This document shows positions 35,136 to 44,253 of a stretch of 64,000 nt of DNA, piece after piece. The notes beneath the pieces were generated by a model. The model made no database searches, was not told the origin of the DNA, and worked only from the letters and a program-made list of their open reading frames with translations. Source of the DNA: an uncultured Parvularculaceae bacterium (GTDB taxonomy: Bacteria > Pseudomonadota > Alphaproteobacteria > Caulobacterales > Parvularculaceae); contig CAMYLZ010000017.1 of the NCBI GenBank assembly GCA_947259375.1, positions 62,001 through 126,000 on the forward strand, given 5' to 3'. Position 1 is the stretch's first letter. Every line of letters starts with the position of its first letter. Made by a program: the position numbers and the translations under genes.

Positions 35136-37082
35136 ATGCGCAACAGCGTTATGACTATTGGCGCGGTTCAGGCCGAACCGGCCGCCAACCGCCTGCTCGG
35201 AAAGGCCGGCGAAGATATCCACACCGAACCGAAGGTGATGGATCTGCTTATGGCGCTGGCGGCGCGGCCGAATGAGGTTTGCAGCCGCGATGAACTGATC
35301 GACGCGGTCTGGAATATCGACTATGGCGGCGATGAAAGCTTGACGCGCGCGGTCTCGCAATTGCGCAAGGCATTCGAAAAACTCGATCCCGAAGCGGTTT
35401 ATATCGAGACGATCCCGCGACGCGGCTATCGCCTGATTGCGCCGGTTGCCGCCGCAGCTTTTAAAGGGCCCGCGCGCGCGCCTCCCACGCTTTGCGCAAA
35501 CGGCGCGCTGAACGGCGTCGCCGAACGGCGTTCGCCGCAGGGCTGGATATTGCGCGGGCTGCTCGCCGCCGCCCCGGTCACCGCCTTTTTTATCGCCATC
35601 ACGCTCGCCCCCGCCCTGAAACCAACGACGCCCGGCGCCGCCGAAATTTCGCCGCCCAGCATCGCCGTCATGCCGTTCAAGATCATCGGCGAGGAAACCG
35701 GCCAGCAACATCTCGCCGACGGCGTGGCTGAAGAAATTGTGCACCGGCTGGCGCAAATCGAAGACCTTGGCGTTGTCGGACGCACAATGACGTTTGCCAT
35801 CGGTGACGATGGCGGCGATCTACGCGACATTGGCGCACGCCTTGGCGTTACGCATATTCTCGACGGTTCCTTGCGGCTGGACGGCGACCGGCTCCGCATT
35901 ACCGCGCAATTGATCGACACGCAAAACGGATTTCATCTGTGGTCCGACAGTTACGATCGCAACATTACTGAGGTCTTCGCCCTTCAGGACGATATTGCAG
36001 CCGCCGTGGCGCACTCGCTCACGCTGCGCCTTTCACCGATCGTCGGCTCGCAGCCGACGCCAACCGGCCCGCGCTTTTTTGAACTTTACTCCCTTGGGCT
36101 GCAAGCCTGGCGACAGCGCAATGTCGATGAGAAGCGCGGGGCTATCGGCTTTTTCGAACAAGTTCTGGCGCTCGACCCGGACTTTCACCGCGCGCGCGGC
36201 TATCTGGCCCACGCCTATGTGCGAAAAGCCGTCGAAGAAATGGGCGTAAGATCGCCGAGAGAGATTGAGTTTCAGCAAAAGGCTTTCAATGCGGCGCAAC
36301 GCGTCCTAGCGGACGACCCGAATGACGCCAAAGCGCTCTCGGCTCTTGCCGGGCTTCGCATGCTGCAAACGCGCTGGATCGAAGCCAGGCATTTCGCTGA
36401 AGCGGCGGTCGCCGCCGACCCGCACGAATTCCTGGCGCAGGCCTATATGGCGTCGATCTTCATGTCTGTCGGCGATTATCGCGAGGCGAAGAAATCACAG
36501 GCAGCGGCGGTGGAATACAATCCGTATTCCTCAGAAGCCCATTACAACATGGGCCGTCTCTATTATAGATTGCAGGAGTTCGAGAACGCCGCCTTTCATT
36601 TCGCACTATCCGCCCAATTCACAGAAGCACAGACGGAATCGCTCGAGCATCAGGCCGCGTCTTTGGCCGCCCTCGGCCAGATTGACGAAGCGATGGAGAT
36701 CGCCCAGGAACTCGGTTCGTTAATCGGCCCGCATGAGGCCGTATTTTACGATTTCCTGCGCGGCCACGGCGATCCGGTGGCGCGCGCGCGGTTTGTCGCC
36801 TGGTCGGTCGAAACCGGCGAGCTGCTTTTGTTGCCATTCCTCAGCGCGCTCGGCGAAGAACGCGCCGTCATTGTCATTCTCGAACAAAAGGCGGCGCTGG
36901 GCGAGCTAAAGCGAGCGCCATTGGCGTGGTCTGCATTGTGGCTTCCAGCGGCCGGCGAATTTCGCAAAACACCCGCCTTCAAGGAATTCATACGCGCGGC
37001 GCGACTGCCGGAATATTGGCGCGAATATGGCTGGCCGGAACATTGCCGCCCGGTCGGCGATGATGATTTCGAATGTGCTTGA
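35136..37082 (+). CDS. ToxR/CadC-like winged-helix protein with TPR domain
   Basis: Membrane-bound transcriptional regulator of 648 aa. An OmpR-type winged helix fills about 5-105 (SRDELIDAVWN, ESLTRAVSQLRKAFEKL, IETIPRRGYRLIAPV). One transmembrane helix lies near 137-160. A periplasmic TolB/FlgO-like segment follows (IAVMPFKIIGEETGQQHLADGVAEEIVHRL, LDGSLRLDGDRLRITAQLID). TPR-like helices fill about 290-600. This layout is common in sphingomonads and Parvularcula-like bacteria. The sensed signal and targets are unknown; autoregulation through the palindrome upstream is possible. Confidence 0.88.
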   Translation: MRNSVMTIGAVQAEPAANRLLGKAGEDIHTEPKVMDLLMALAARPNEVCSRDELIDAVWNIDYGGDESLTRAVSQLRKAFEKLDPEAVYIETIPRRGYRLIAPVAAAAFKGPARAPPTLCANGALNGVAERRSPQGWILRGLLAAAPVTAFFIAITLAPALKPTTPGAAEISPPSIAVMPFKIIGEETGQQHLADGVAEEIVHRLAQIEDLGVVGRTMTFAIGDDGGDLRDIGARLGVTHILDGSLRLDGDRLRITAQLIDTQNGFHLWSDSYDRNITEVFALQDDIAAAVAHSLTLRLSPIVGSQPTPTGPRFFELYSLGLQAWRQRNVDEKRGAIGFFEQVLALDPDFHRARGYLAHAYVRKAVEEMGVRSPREIEFQQKAFNAAQRVLADDPNDAKALSALAGLRMLQTRWIEARHFAEAAVAADPHEFLAQAYMASIFMSVGDYREAKKSQAAAVEYNPYSSEAHYNMGRLYYRLQEFENAAFHFALSAQFTEAQTESLEHQAASLAALGQIDEAMEIAQELGSLIGPHEAVFYDFLRGHGDPVARARFVAWSVETGELLLLPFLSALGEERAVIVILEQKAALGELKRAPLAWSALWLPAAGEFRKTPAFKEFIRAARLPEYWREYGWPEHCRPVGDDDFECA

Positions 37083-37228
37083 GACGGGCGACCAACCGGC
37101 TCGCCCGGCGGCGCCGCCGTCCCCTCGCCGACTCGAAGCCGGTTTTATCCAGGAGGGGGGGGGTGACGTTCAGGCGGCGTTCTGCGACAGGAAGTCAACT
37201 CATGAAAAAATGAAAATGGGAAAATGAC

Positions 37229-37262
37229 AAAAATGCGCGCGCCGCCGACCTGCGCCGCGCAT
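37229..37262 (-). terminator. Probable terminator downstream of the orphan riboswitch
   Basis: ATGCGCG/CGCGCAT arms (37256-37262 and 37233-37239) around a GC-rich loop are followed on the minus strand by TTTTT. It ends the transcript about 190 bases after the riboswitch. Confidence 0.6.
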
Positions 37263-37450
37263 CTTATTGCCCGTCAATGTCCAACAAACCGCGCAGTAAA
37301 ACAAACAGCATCCAACCCGGCGCGCCACAAGCTAGCGATCCGAAAACCGCCTTCCTCGCCGCCGCAATTGCTGATGGCCTTGCGGTGAGGAAACCGGCTT
37401 TTGCAATGCAAGTCCCGCACGGCGCATGCGGCCGGGCGTTCTCCCGCCTG

Positions 37451-37660
37451 CTGTTCCGTCCCTTCGCCGGAATGACCCGGATCAGGTTCTAAAGGGTTCG
37501 TCTCAGTCCCATGCGCCCATGCTCGCTCTGACGCAGGCCAGTGTGCCGCACATCGCGCCCGGCGGGGCTATTCGGAAGAGGCTTCGAAGGCATGCGCCGG
37601 ACGTTGTGCGTCGCGCGAGCCGTCAAACAAAGTCGACAGGCGGGACGCCCCTCGGAACAG
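37451..37660 (-). promoter_or_regulatory. Orphan TPP riboswitch with very long P3 stem
   Basis: On the minus strand P1 is a perfect 7-bp pair, CTGTTCC (37660-37654) with GGAACAG (37457-37451). GAGGGGCG follows P1, then a variable segment of about 130 nt opening TCCC and closing GGGA. Then come CTGAGA, ACCCTTTAGAACCTGATC, CGGGTCATTCCGG and CGAAGGGA. The conserved TPP-binding elements are intact, with only P3 enlarged. No thiamine gene, indeed no clear gene, lies downstream. Confidence 0.92.
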
Positions 37661-37833
37661 GGGCGATCCTGACTCAAAAACCGCTATTTCGCAAGAAAAA
37701 TCGGCCCTCCAGGCCCGCCGCCGGCGCGGCGCAACCCATGCGCGCAACGACAATTCGGCATTGCACGAAACCAGTGCGGCGCGCATTACTTCGTAGGCGG
37801 ACGTGTTTGCAACAATGTTGAATGCAGTCGCAA

Positions 37834-38289
37834 TTAATGCGCGGCGTCGCTCTGGCCGGCAATGGCGATCGCCTGTGCAATCGCCGCGCGCATCGCCTCT
37901 TTCGAGTGACTGACCGTCAGGCTGTCAATAATCTCGCCAGTGTCGCGATCGACCAGCAGCGTGAAGCCTGTCGCGCCTTTAAAGCGGGGGTAGATACCGG
38001 TGAGCCCTTCTTCTTCCGCCTGCCGCGCAATGTCGCCGCGCTGGCCGAAGGTGAAGTCGAGCGAGACGAACTTGACCGGCTTATCGGCGAAATCCGGGAT
38101 CACTTGCGCAAGCCGCGGCTTTAATATCTTGCAGGCCGAGCACCAGGCGGATTCGAATGTCGCCGCGATGATTTCCGGCTCTCCCTCAAGCGCATAATCA
38201 GCGCCGGTCGCCGCCATGCGTCCGTTGGCGGTGAATATAGCAACGCCAAGGCCGAGAATGCCGGCGAATAAGAGGTTTTTCGCGTTCAT
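37834..38289 (-). CDS. Thioredoxin-fold protein, membrane-anchored or exported
   Basis: Protein of about 151 aa. Three adjacent ATGs occur; the third (38289) is best spaced from AGGG. A hydrophobic N-terminus (about 5-22) suggests a signal anchor. The active site is WCSAC (near 50-54) in FESAWCSACKILKPRL, so both Cys are present. LDFTFGQRGDIARQAEEEGL and FTLLVDRDTGEII complete the fold. It lacks partner ccd or dsb genes nearby. Role is probably in periplasmic thiol-disulfide exchange. Confidence 0.85.
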   Translation of the reverse strand: MNAKNLLFAGILGLGVAIFTANGRMAATGADYALEGEPEIIAATFESAWCSACKILKPRLAQVIPDFADKPVKFVSLDFTFGQRGDIARQAEEEGLTGIYPRFKGATGFTLLVDRDTGEIIDSLTVSHSKEAMRAAIAQAIAIAGQSDAAH

Positions 38290-38408
38290 CATCATCCCTA
38301 TCTAGCGCAAAGCCTGAATAGCGCAAAGCCGGGCGCCGCGCCATGGCGCGCGCTTTCAAGTTCATGCGAGGCGCCGCAAAGGCGTGCGCCGCCTCAATCA
38401 GGGCGCGC

Positions 38409-39701
38409 TTAATCCTGAAACGGATCGCGCATCAAAATGACATCATCGCGTTCCGGGCTGGTCGAGACCAGCGCCACCGGGGTTTCGATCAGCTCTTCAA
38501 TGCGGCGGACATATTTCACCGCTTGCGCCGGCAAATCCGCCCAGGAACGCGCGCGCTCGGAAGAACCCGACCAGCCCTCCATCGTCTCATAGATCGGCTC
38601 GGCCGCCGCCTGGCGATGCGCGCCGGCCGGCAAATAATCGAAATCTTCGCCGTCAATGCGATAGCCGACGCAAACTTTCAGCTCGTCAAAACCGTCCAGC
38701 ACGTCGAGCTTGGTGAGCGCGATGCCGTCAACGCCGGCGATTTTCAGGGACTGGCGCACAAGGCAGGCGTCGAACCAGCCGCAGCGGCGCTGGCGACCGG
38801 TGACAGTGCCGAATTCATGGCCGCGCTCGCCAAGCCGTTTGCCGGTATCGTCATGCAGCTCAGTCGGAAACGGGCCTTCGCCGACCCGCGTCGTATAGGC
38901 CTTGACGATGCCGAGAACGTAATTGACCGCCCGCGGCCCAAGACCGGAACCGGTCGCCGCCTGACCCGCCACGGTGTTTGACGAAGTGACATAAGGATAT
39001 GTGCCGTGATCGACGTCGAGCAGCACGCCTTGCGCCCCTTCGAACAGGATGCGCTTGCCCGCCTTGCGCGCCTCGTCAAGCTCGCGCCAGACCGGCTTGG
39101 CGAAAGGCGCGATTTTCGGCGCGACCGCGCTCAGGGTCTGAAACAGCGCATCAGCGTCAATGTCGTCAACGCCGAAACCGCGCCGCAGCGCATTATGGTG
39201 TACAAGGAGGTTTTCGATTTTGCCCTTGAGGCTCGATAGGTCGGCAAGGTCAATGACCCGCAGCCCCCGCCGGCCCGCCTTGTCTTCATAGGCCGGGCCG
39301 ATGCCGCGTTTCGTCGTACCGATCTTGACGCCGGCGGCGGCGCCTTCTCGCAGCGCATCAAGCTCCTGATGGACCGGCAGGATCAGCGATGCGTTTTCAG
39401 CTATGTAGAGGTTTTCAGGCGTGATCTCGACGCCCTGTTCCTTGATGCGGTCGATCTCCGCCAGCAGCGCGAACGGGTCAACGACGACGCCGGAGCCGAT
39501 CACGCCAAGGCAGCCCTTTCGGACGACGCCGGACGGCAGCAGCGAGAGTTTGTAAACCGCGCCGTCAATGACCAGCGTATGGCCGGCATTATGCCCGCCC
39601 TGAAAACGCACCACCACGTCGGCGCGGGCGGAAAGCCAGTCGACGATCTTGCCTTTGCCCTCATCGCCCCACTGGGCGCCGACGACCGCAACGTCCGCCA
39701 T
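38409..39701 (-). CDS. purA: Adenylosuccinate synthetase
   Basis: First committed step from IMP to AMP: IMP, aspartate and GTP give adenylosuccinate. It is 430 aa, the usual bacterial length. The P-loop-like [17 protein letters not shown] is at the N-terminus, GGHNAGHT follows, and [19 protein letters not shown] and [13 protein letters not shown] are present. GGAGG lies five bases before the ATG. The gene appears monocistronic. Confidence 0.98.
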   Translation of the reverse strand: MADVAVVGAQWGDEGKGKIVDWLSARADVVVRFQGGHNAGHTLVIDGAVYKLSLLPSGVVRKGCLGVIGSGVVVDPFALLAEIDRIKEQGVEITPENLYIAENASLILPVHQELDALREGAAAGVKIGTTKRGIGPAYEDKAGRRGLRVIDLADLSSLKGKIENLLVHHNALRRGFGVDDIDADALFQTLSAVAPKIAPFAKPVWRELDEARKAGKRILFEGAQGVLLDVDHGTYPYVTSSNTVAGQAATGSGLGPRAVNYVLGIVKAYTTRVGEGPFPTELHDDTGKRLGERGHEFGTVTGRQRRCGWFDACLVRQSLKIAGVDGIALTKLDVLDGFDELKVCVGYRIDGEDFDYLPAGAHRQAAAEPIYETMEGWSGSSERARSWADLPAQAVKYVRRIEELIETPVALVSTSPERDDVILMRDPFQD

Positions 39702-39909
39702 AAATCCTCCAAAGCGTCTATCCGGGAATAATCGCGGCGCACCATAGGGCCTTTGCTCGCCCGGTCAATCGGCGCGCAGGCGACGCGCTATCGTGCAAAG
39801 CGCTCGCTTCGACGCTAATTTCTTGCACGGGCCCGCGCGCGCAGGGCCAGATGAGCCGCCATTCGGCGCGGGAGCCTCTCGCACCGGGCGCCAAACGGGG
39901 AGAAAAACA

Positions 39910-40425
39910 ATGCGAAACGCCGTCATCGCCGCCGTCGTTCTATTTTTAACCGCACCCGCCACCGCCCAACCGGCCGAGGCGCCGGCCCCCTGTCAGGATG
40001 ACATCTATCGCGCCTTTGATTTCTGGATCGGCGAATGGGACGTCTCCTCCGGCGGCAAGCCGGCGGGCGAGAACATCATTTCGGTCCGCGAGGGCGGCTG
40101 CCTGTTGCTGGAGGAATGGACCAGCGCCGACGGCACGACCGGCCAGAGCTACAACTTCTACGATCCGGGCGCCGGCAAATGGCGCCAGCTCTGGGTCTCC
40201 GGCGGTTCGGTCATCGATTATGCCGGCGGCCTCGACGCGAACGGCGCCATGGTGCTGGAAGGAACCATCGCCTATCGCAATGGCGCGACCGCGCCCTTCA
40301 AAGGCGCTTGGACGCTGCAAGAAGACGGCGCCGTGATCCAGCATTTCCAACAATATGATGCGGAAAGCGAAAGCTGGCGGGACTGGTTCATCGGTCGCTA
40401 CACAAAGAAGACATCAACGCCCTGA
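39910..40425 (+). CDS. Secreted protein with DUF1579-like motif
   Basis: Protein of 171 aa. GGGGAG lies seven bases before the chosen ATG (MRNAVIAAVVLFLTAPATAQ). A clear signal peptide ends near residue 20. The mature part opens with FDFWIGEWDVSSGG, a motif shared with DUF1579-like proteins, then GCLLLEEWTSADG, YNFYDPGAGKWRQLWVSGG and GAWTLQEDGAVIQHFQQYD, consistent with a lipocalin-like beta barrel. Function unknown. The 39 residues of open frame upstream are not coding. Confidence 0.82.
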   Translation: MRNAVIAAVVLFLTAPATAQPAEAPAPCQDDIYRAFDFWIGEWDVSSGGKPAGENIISVREGGCLLLEEWTSADGTTGQSYNFYDPGAGKWRQLWVSGGSVIDYAGGLDANGAMVLEGTIAYRNGATAPFKGAWTLQEDGAVIQHFQQYDAESESWRDWFIGRYTKKTSTP

Positions 40426-40502
40426 GCCCCGTGCATTAGCGCGGCAAAACACTTAAGAGTCGAGGTCATTTCAAAAACGCCAAGCGGGGAATGAAAGAGC
40501 AG

Positions 40503-43370
40503 ATGATGAAAAAACTGATGATCGCGAGCGCGCTCGCGCTGGTGCTGGCCGCTTGCGGCAATGAAACGCAAACGGGCGAGCGCGAAACGCCGAGCGCCGC
40601 AACGCCCTCAGCCGAACAACTCGTTTCATTCGAGGAATTCACGCTCGATAATGGGTTGAAAGCCATCTTTCATATTGACCGCTCAGACCCGGTGGTCGCA
40701 GTCGCACTGACCGCCCATGTCGGCTCGGCGCGCGAAAAAGCCGGCCGCACTGGATTTGCGCATTTGTTTGAGCATCTCTTATTTCTGGAATCAGAAAATC
40801 TCGGCAAGGGCGGGCTCGACGCCATGTCGGCGCGCATTGGCGGGTCCGGCGCAAACGGATCGACCAGCCGCGACCGCACCAATTATTTCCAGACTGTGCC
40901 GAATGACGCGCTTGAAAAGATGATCTGGGCCGAAGCCGACAAAATCGGCTATTTCATCAACACAGTGACCGACCCGGTGCTCGCCAAGGAAAAGCAGGTC
41001 GTCAAAAACGAAAAGCGCCAGAGCGTCGATAACCGGCCCTATGGCCACACCTTCTACGTCATCGGTAAAGCGCTGTACCCGGAAGGCCATCCCTATAACT
41101 GGCAAGTGATCGGCTCGCTTGAAGACCTTGACGCGGCGACATTAGGCGACGTCAAGGAGTTCTACCGGAGCTGGTACACGCCCAATAATGTAACGCTGGT
41201 CATCGCCGGCGATTTTGACGCGAAGCAAGCGCGCGAATGGGTGCATAAATATTTCGATGAGATTCCGCGCGGTCCCGACGTCGCCCCACAACCGAAACAG
41301 CCGGTCGCGCTTGATGAAACGAAACTGCTTTTCCACGAAGACAATTTCGCGCAATTGCCCGAGCTGACGATCGCCTGGCCGACGGTTCCGCAATATCACC
41401 CGGATATCTATGCGCTCGACGTGCTGCATGACCTGCTGACCGACGGCAAGCGCGCGCCCTTGAACGAAGTGCTGATCGACGAGAAAAAACTGACCGCCGG
41501 CGTTTCCGCATTCGGTTATAATTCCGAGCTTTCCGGCGAGACCATGTTGCAAATTCGCGGCTTTGACGGCGCCGATCTCGATACGATCAAAGCCGCGCTG
41601 GATGAAGGCTTTGCACGGTTCGAGGCTGACGGCATCGACGCGAAAGACCTCGACCGGGTCAAGACCGCCCAGGAAGTCTCGTTCTATTCGGGCATTCAAA
41701 GCGTGCTCGGAAAGGCTTTCAATCTCGCCCAATATGAGATCTTCGCCGGCGATCCCGGCTTCATCAATCAGGATATCCGCAACATCCAGGCGGTCACCGC
41801 TGAAGATGTAATGCGGGTCTATGAAAAATACATCAAAGATCGCCCCTTCGTTGCGACAAGCTTTGTGCCGAAAGGCGCGGCGGATCTCGCGCTTCAGGGT
41901 TCGGCGCGCGCTGACGTTGTCGAGGAGCCCATCGTTCAGGGGGCGGAAGACTTCTTCGACGCCAGCATTGCAGCGGAATATGAGCGCACGCCGTCGCGTT
42001 TCGATCGTATGACGGAGCCGCCTTACGGTCCGAAGCCTGTTGTCGAAACGCCCGCCATCTGGGAGACGAGCCTGGCGAACGGGCTTGAAATTTATGGCGT
42101 CGAGGATCGCGAGCTGCCGCTGGTGCAATTCGAGCTTTCCTTTGTAGGCGGGCACATGCTCGACGACGCGCAAATGCCTGGCGTCGCCAATATGCTTGCT
42201 GAGATGATGGACAAGGGCACCGCGACGCGCTCCACCGCCGACCTCGAAGAGGCGATCGTCGCGCTTGGCGCATCCATTGGCATCGGCGCCGGAGACGAAC
42301 GTTTCGTCATTTCCGGGCGGACCCTCGCGCGCAATTTTGACGCGACCATCGCGCTTTTGTCGGAAATCTTGCTTGAGCCGCGCTGGGACGAGGAAGAGTT
42401 CGCCCTCGCCAAGGCTCGCGTCGCCAATCAAATCCAGGCGGCCAGCGCCGACCCGGGCGCCATTGCGGGCCGCGCCTATGCGCAGGTCACTTATGGCGCT
42501 GACCATATTTTCGCCCAACCGGTACAAGGCGACGAACAATCCGTCAGCACCATGACGCTTGACGATCTTAAAGCCTATTACGCCGCCAATCTGTCGCCGA
42601 GCGCGGCGAATTTCCGCGTAGTCGGCGCGGTCTCCAAGGCTGAAGCGACTGCGGCGCTTGAAATGCTCGCAGCAGGCTGGGAGGCTCGCGATGTCGCGCT
42701 TCCGGAGATTGCAGAAGCCGCGACGCCGAGCGAAAGCACCGTCTATTTCCATGACGTGCCGGGCGCCAAGCAATCGGTGATCCGTTTCGGCCGGCCGGCG
42801 CTGAAAAGGACGGATGACGATTTCTATGCGGCGAGTGTCATGAATTACCGTCTTGGCGGCGGCGGCTTCGCCTCGCGCCTGACGCAGGAACTGCGTGAAG
42901 GAAAAGGCTACACTTACGGTATCGGCTCTGGCTTTTCTGGTTCGGCGCGCCAGGGCGATTTCGTGATCTTCAGCAATGTCCGCTCAAACGTCACGCTGGA
43001 GGCTGCAACGCTGGTCAAGGAAATTCTCGAAAACTACGGCGCGACCTTCACGCAAGAAGATCTCGACGTTTCCAAAAGCTTCCTGTTGAAGAGCAAGGCG
43101 CGCGCCTTTGAAACGCTCGGCGCCAAGCTGGGCGTGCTTGAAAATATCGCCGATTACGGCCTGCCTTACGATTATGTGCGCCGTCAGGACGAAATCGTCG
43201 AGGCGATGACCGTTGAGCGCATCAAGGAACTCGCCGACACCTATATTCGCCCAGACGCCATGAATTATGTCATTGTCGGCGACGCCGCGACGCAAGCCCC
43301 GCGCCTTGTGAAGCTCGGCTTCGGCGAACCTGCGATGCTCAATGATGAAGCGGAGACCGGCGCTGATTAA
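40503..43370 (+). CDS. M16 family zinc metallopeptidase, putative lipoprotein
   Basis: Pitrilysin-type protease with two tandem halves, about 955 aa. The lipobox LAAC (in ALALVLAACGNE) predicts a lipid anchor. The N-terminal half has the inverted zinc motif HLFEH (about 87-91) with the later Glu in KNEKRQSVDNRPYG. The C-terminal half repeats the fold without HxxEH, as in other two-unit M16 proteins. Starts at 40491, 40503 and 40506 are possible; AAAGAG fits the later two. It overlaps the stop of the convergent EamA gene by four bases. Confidence 0.93.
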   Translation: MMKKLMIASALALVLAACGNETQTGERETPSAATPSAEQLVSFEEFTLDNGLKAIFHIDRSDPVVAVALTAHVGSAREKAGRTGFAHLFEHLLFLESENLGKGGLDAMSARIGGSGANGSTSRDRTNYFQTVPNDALEKMIWAEADKIGYFINTVTDPVLAKEKQVVKNEKRQSVDNRPYGHTFYVIGKALYPEGHPYNWQVIGSLEDLDAATLGDVKEFYRSWYTPNNVTLVIAGDFDAKQAREWVHKYFDEIPRGPDVAPQPKQPVALDETKLLFHEDNFAQLPELTIAWPTVPQYHPDIYALDVLHDLLTDGKRAPLNEVLIDEKKLTAGVSAFGYNSELSGETMLQIRGFDGADLDTIKAALDEGFARFEADGIDAKDLDRVKTAQEVSFYSGIQSVLGKAFNLAQYEIFAGDPGFINQDIRNIQAVTAEDVMRVYEKYIKDRPFVATSFVPKGAADLALQGSARADVVEEPIVQGAEDFFDASIAAEYERTPSRFDRMTEPPYGPKPVVETPAIWETSLANGLEIYGVEDRELPLVQFELSFVGGHMLDDAQMPGVANMLAEMMDKGTATRSTADLEEAIVALGASIGIGAGDERFVISGRTLARNFDATIALLSEILLEPRWDEEEFALAKARVANQIQAASADPGAIAGRAYAQVTYGADHIFAQPVQGDEQSVSTMTLDDLKAYYAANLSPSAANFRVVGAVSKAEATAALEMLAAGWEARDVALPEIAEAATPSESTVYFHDVPGAKQSVIRFGRPALKRTDDDFYAASVMNYRLGGGGFASRLTQELREGKGYTYGIGSGFSGSARQGDFVIFSNVRSNVTLEAATLVKEILENYGATFTQEDLDVSKSFLLKSKARAFETLGAKLGVLENIADYGLPYDYVRRQDEIVEAMTVERIKELADTYIRPDAMNYVIVGDAATQAPRLVKLGFGEPAMLNDEAETGAD

Positions 43371-44242
43371 GGCGCCGGCTTTCGCAGCGCCAGGTAAATA
43401 CCGCCAAGGATCAACGCCGAGGCGACGCCAAGGCGCAAGCTCAACGGCTCGCCAATGAACAAGACCGCGCCGCCTGCGGCGATCACCGGCACGGCGAGCT
43501 GTACGACCGAAGCGCTCATGGTCGTCAGATGACGGAGCGCCGCATACCAGACCACGTAACCGGCGCCCGATGCGACGGCGCCGGAGACGACCGCAAGCGC
43601 AATCCCCGCCGGCTCCGCTTTGACGGCGCCGGGGGCGAATATCAGCATAAGCCCCATTGGGGCGGCCAGCAGAAAATTACGCGCCGTGGCGGCGACCGGG
43701 TCCGCCGCGCCGCGGCCGAGAAGCGAGTAAGCGCCCCAGGCGGCGCCCGCCGCCGCCATCAAGGCGGCGCCAGCGAGCGGCGGCGCCGATAGTCCCGGTA
43801 GAAACAAATAGACAAGACCGGAAAAGGCGACGCCAACACCAGCCCATTGCAAGGGCCCCGGCCGCGCGCCCGCGGCAATGTCTGCGCCGATCATGGTGAA
43901 TTGCACCGCACCGAAAAGAATGAGCGCGCCGGCCGCTGCGCCAAGCGTTAGATAAGCGAAAGAGAACGCGGCAGCGTAAAAGAACAACGCCGCCGCCGCC
44001 CAAAGATCACGAAACCGCAACGGCAAGACGGCCGCGCGGCGCGCAATGAAAAACGGCGCGAGGAACACCGCACCCGAAAATAGGCGAATTTGCGTAAAGC
44101 TTGCCGGATCAATCAGCCCGTCGCGCAGCGCCATCCGGCAAAGCACCGAATTGGCGGCGAAGGCGACAAGCGCCGCCGCCGTCAGCAAGGCTGCGCGATA
44201 ATGCGCGCCGCTCCGCATCGCCGCCCTGATCCTCGCGATCAT
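43367..44242 (-). CDS. EamA/DMT family transporter
   Basis: Predicted ten-helix exporter of 291 aa with two EamA repeats. Helices such as VAFAANSVLCRMALRDGLID, AAGALILFGAVQFTMIGADI and VPVIAAGGAVLFIGEPLSLRL are typical. DMT members often export amino acids or metabolites. It lies 12 bases downstream of serA on the same strand, so it may be co-transcribed with the serine genes. Confidence 0.88.
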   Translation of the reverse strand: MIARIRAAMRSGAHYRAALLTAAALVAFAANSVLCRMALRDGLIDPASFTQIRLFSGAVFLAPFFIARRAAVLPLRFRDLWAAAALFFYAAAFSFAYLTLGAAAGALILFGAVQFTMIGADIAAGARPGPLQWAGVGVAFSGLVYLFLPGLSAPPLAGAALMAAAGAAWGAYSLLGRGAADPVAATARNFLLAAPMGLMLIFAPGAVKAEPAGIALAVVSGAVASGAGYVVWYAALRHLTTMSASVVQLAVPVIAAGGAVLFIGEPLSLRLGVASALILGGIYLALRKPAP

Positions 44243-44253
44243 CGCAGCGCGCC

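Larger units (their letters stand above)
37083..37833. other. Gene-free 750-base stretch containing an orphan TPP riboswitch
   Basis: No credible gene lies here on either strand. The stretch holds a TPP riboswitch on the minus strand (37451-37660) and a terminator (37229-37262). Between them the longest minus-strand frames are 31 to about 50 codons with no recognisable similarity. A short run of G (37153-37162) lies just past the ToxR-like gene. Confidence 0.6.

Noticed and set aside
37426-37821. A 131-codon plus-strand frame
   Set aside because: It covers the orphan TPP riboswitch on the other strand, has no Shine-Dalgarno and no similarity.
41142-42773. A 543-codon minus-strand frame inside the M16 peptidase gene
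   Set aside because: The plus-strand M16 protein has its zinc motif and full length; the minus frame shows no family motif.
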